Source: an uncultured Aliiroseovarius sp.
Lineage (GTDB): Bacteria; Pseudomonadota; Alphaproteobacteria; Rhodobacterales; Rhodobacteraceae
Direction: 5' to 3'
Length of the DNA stretch: 64,000 nt
NCBI RefSeq assembly: GCF_947492455.1
Contig: NZ_CANLNB010000002.1
Coordinates: 310,001-374,000, forward strand
Under the pieces are notes generated by a model, which saw only the letters and a program-made list of their open reading frames with translations, ran no database searches and was not told the DNA's origin. Positions 62,364 through 64,000 of the stretch are shown one piece after another (position 1 is the first letter of the stretch; each line of letters starts with the position of its first letter). The translations under genes and the position numbers were made by a program.

Positions 62364-64000
62364 CTATTCCGCAGCTTCAATATCGGCGTCTTCCTCTTTC
62401 AAGATAGGAAGTTCGACCTCAAATACAGCCCCTCCGTCCTGACCATTGCGCGCAATCAAGCGCCCGCCAAGGTCAGATACGATGCCTGACGAGATCGCCA
62501 GCCCCAGCCCAACCCCGTCGCCCGGGGCCTTCGTGGTGTAGAAGGGTTCAAAAAGACTGTCCAAATCGTCCACGCCGTTTCCGTTGTCCCGCACTGTGAT
62601 CAAGGCGTAATCGCCAAGGCTGACAATGATGTCCACCTGAGGCATCTCGACCGACTTGGTCGCGTCCAGTGCGTTGCGCAGCAAATTGATCAGGACTTGT
62701 TCCAAGCGCAAGCGATCGCCCATGACCATCACCGGATCGCGCGGAATGTTGCGCGTAATGCGGACTTCGCGGCGTTTCAGCTGCGGTTCCATCATCGACA
62801 GGGCCGAGGACACGCAGTCCCGCACATCCATCGGTTCAAAGGAATCGCCGCCTTTGCGGGCATAGGATTTCAGCTGACGGGTGATGGCGCCCATGCGCCC
62901 GATCAGATCGTCGATCCGCTGGAAGCTCGACAACGCCTCGTCCGGGCGTTTGCGTTGCAACAGCAGGCGCGCGCCCGCCAAATAGGTTTTCATCGCGGCC
63001 AAGGGCTGGTTCAGCTCGTGGCTCACCGCTGCCGACATCTCGCCCAGTGCTGCCAGTTTCGAGCTTTGCGCCAGAGTTTGCTCGGCCACTTGCAGGTTTT
63101 CTTCGGCCCGTTTGCGTTCAGCGATCTCGCGTTGAAGGGCAAGGTTTAGCTGGCGCAGCTCGGCGGATTCCTGTGCGAACTCGGCGCTGCGCCATTGGGC
63201 GCGACGGCTGATCACGTAGAAAAGCAGCGACAGAAGCATGGCGAAGGTCATGATTTCCAACGACAAAACCGTATTCACTTTCTCGCGCACCGACGCGTAG
63301 GAGGTGAACGAGGTCATGCGCCAGCCTTGGAACGGCACGCGGGTTTCATGGCGCATCACCGCCTCGCCCAGATAGAGCACTTCGGCAGGCAGGCCGGACC
63401 AATCAATCGCCTGACGGGCCGAGCGGCGAATTGCTTCGGGCGCGGACACGGTTGCCAGCGCCTCGCCTTCCGGCTTGCCGCGCCACCGAGATTCGGTCGC
63501 GAGGATCACGTTGCCTTCGCTGTCTGTCACCAAAACCGCGTCCGAGATCCCCGCCCAGCTATCTTCAAACTTGCGAAGGTCCACGCCGACGACAATCACG
63601 CCCAGCAAATTGCCCGCCTGTTCGATCTTGCGCGAATAGGTGAAGGCGTATTGCCCGGCCTCGGTCTGGACGGTGGTAAAGACGGTGTCATTGCTGCGGA
63701 GCGCGCTGACGAAATAGGGGTCGGTGCGATGCTGGGACCCCAGCGTTTCGCGGTTGGTGGCCGCCACGGCGCGCCCGTCGCGATCCAGAAGCAGAAGCGA
63801 CGCGGCCTCGATCTCATCCAGATACGAGATCAGGCGGGCCGTACTTTGCGAATAGTCTGACGTGTTCAGCGCGGAAATCAGCGCGGGATCGCGGGACAGC
63901 AGCAGCGGAACGACGGAATTTCTCTGCAACTCGCTGATCAGGTTACCGGAATAGAGCGCGACCCGCAGTTCGGCCCGGTTGCGAGTCGTTTCCGTATAGC
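62364..64000 (-). CDS. dctB: DctB-type C4-dicarboxylate sensor kinase, 5' end beyond window
   Basis: The frame stays open to the right edge, so the N-terminus and first membrane helix are missing. The visible part has a double-Cache periplasmic sensor (SYLDEIEAASLLLLDRDGRAVAATN in part; GVIVVGVDLRKFEDSW), a second helix (EIMTFAMLLSLLFYVI), a coiled coil (AQESAELRQLNLALQREIAERKR in part), HisKA with the histidine in SAAVSHELNQPLAAMKTYL, and an ATPase domain with LINLLRNALDATK and GDGVGLGLAISSGI. Co-oriented with dctD, typical for regulators of Dct TRAP or DctA uptake; no transporter gene is in view. Confidence 0.93.
   Translation of the reverse strand, partial: YTETTRNRAELRVALYSGNLISELQRNSVVPLLLSRDPALISALNTSDYSQSTARLISYLDEIEAASLLLLDRDGRAVAATNRETLGSQHRTDPYFVSALRSNDTVFTTVQTEAGQYAFTYSRKIEQAGNLLGVIVVGVDLRKFEDSWAGISDAVLVTDSEGNVILATESRWRGKPEGEALATVSAPEAIRRSARQAIDWSGLPAEVLYLGEAVMRHETRVPFQGWRMTSFTSYASVREKVNTVLSLEIMTFAMLLSLLFYVISRRAQWRSAEFAQESAELRQLNLALQREIAERKRAEENLQVAEQTLAQSSKLAALGEMSAAVSHELNQPLAAMKTYLAGARLLLQRKRPDEALSSFQRIDDLIGRMGAITRQLKSYARKGGDSFEPMDVRDCVSSALSMMEPQLKRREVRITRNIPRDPVMVMGDRLRLEQVLINLLRNALDATKSVEMPQVDIIVSLGDYALITVRDNGNGVDDLDSLFEPFYTTKAPGDGVGLGLAISSGIVSDLGGRLIARNGQDGGAVFEVELPILKEEDADIEAAE

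Overview
The window looks like chromosomal core sequence of an alphaproteobacterium of the order Rhodobacterales, most likely a marine Roseobacter-type Rhodobacteraceae. The evidence is family-level: the dusB-ntrB-ntrC-ntrY order, a fused ispDF, an NtrC without the sigma-54 contact loop, a one-cysteine DksA, cckA beside recA and alaS, an alphaproteobacterial SOS box (GTTC-N7-GTTC), an Entner-Doudoroff edd-eda pair, IalB, DUF1127 and DUF6356 proteins, and a PIN/RNA-methyltransferase pair. I saw no rRNA, CRISPR array, insertion sequence, integrase or phage gene. Both ends cut through sensor kinase genes (ntrY on the left, dctB on the right).

Layout. 1-5063: nitrogen regulation on the minus strand (ntrY, ntrC, ntrB, dusB). 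5230-10144: plus-strand ispDF-pgpA-pncC, then amtB and a CorC/HlyC-type protein. 10145-12298: a folded intergenic repeat, a DUF853 ATPase and a 528-bp gap that holds two candidate small RNAs, each with its own intrinsic terminator. 12299-18246: envelope block (IalB; ldt-lpxD-acp-fabF on the minus strand; a divergent YcbK-like peptidase). 18350-20288: glutamine amidotransferase, tRNA-Arg(CCG), rpsI-rplM. 20429-25579: MocR regulator facing a DUF1127 gene across matching operators, a TDT/SLAC1-type transporter, thioesterase, enoyl-CoA hydratase, class II amidotransferase and a small DUF6356 protein. 25690-29400: Lrp-like regulator, SMR transporter, typA, a VOC-family protein with a buried ribosome site, DUF1330. 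29476-38710: information and cell-cycle block on the minus strand (alaS, recA with SOS box, cckA with CtrA box, RsmB-like methylase, guaB). 38912-42653: aminotransferase, isocitrate-lyase-like protein, FAD monooxygenase, dksA.

42976-47102 is the least understood part: a MoxR ATPase and its VWA partner are separated by a decayed DUF1059 gene, a DUF2927 lipoprotein and a 53-residue membrane protein. 47099-51076: DUF3817, DedA, M48 peptidase, and a translationally coupled RNA methylase and PIN protein. 51287-57338: edd-eda behind a LacI-type operator, a LysR regulator divergent from a 55-residue protein, and cimA coupled to a phytoene-synthase-like protein that lacks catalytic aspartates. 57454-64000: cysS, a second TDT transporter, an HpaI-type aldolase, and dctD-dctB.

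The most useful observations are: two bacterial enhancer-binding proteins (NtrC, DctD) that both lack GAFTGA and have altered Walker B motifs; two candidate small RNAs; a CtrA box before cckA; a 13-bp hairpin that buries a Shine-Dalgarno sequence; the split MoxR/VWA module; and tandem perfect palindromes with a shared TTGCAA core. All functions are read from sequence and family knowledge; no database search was run.
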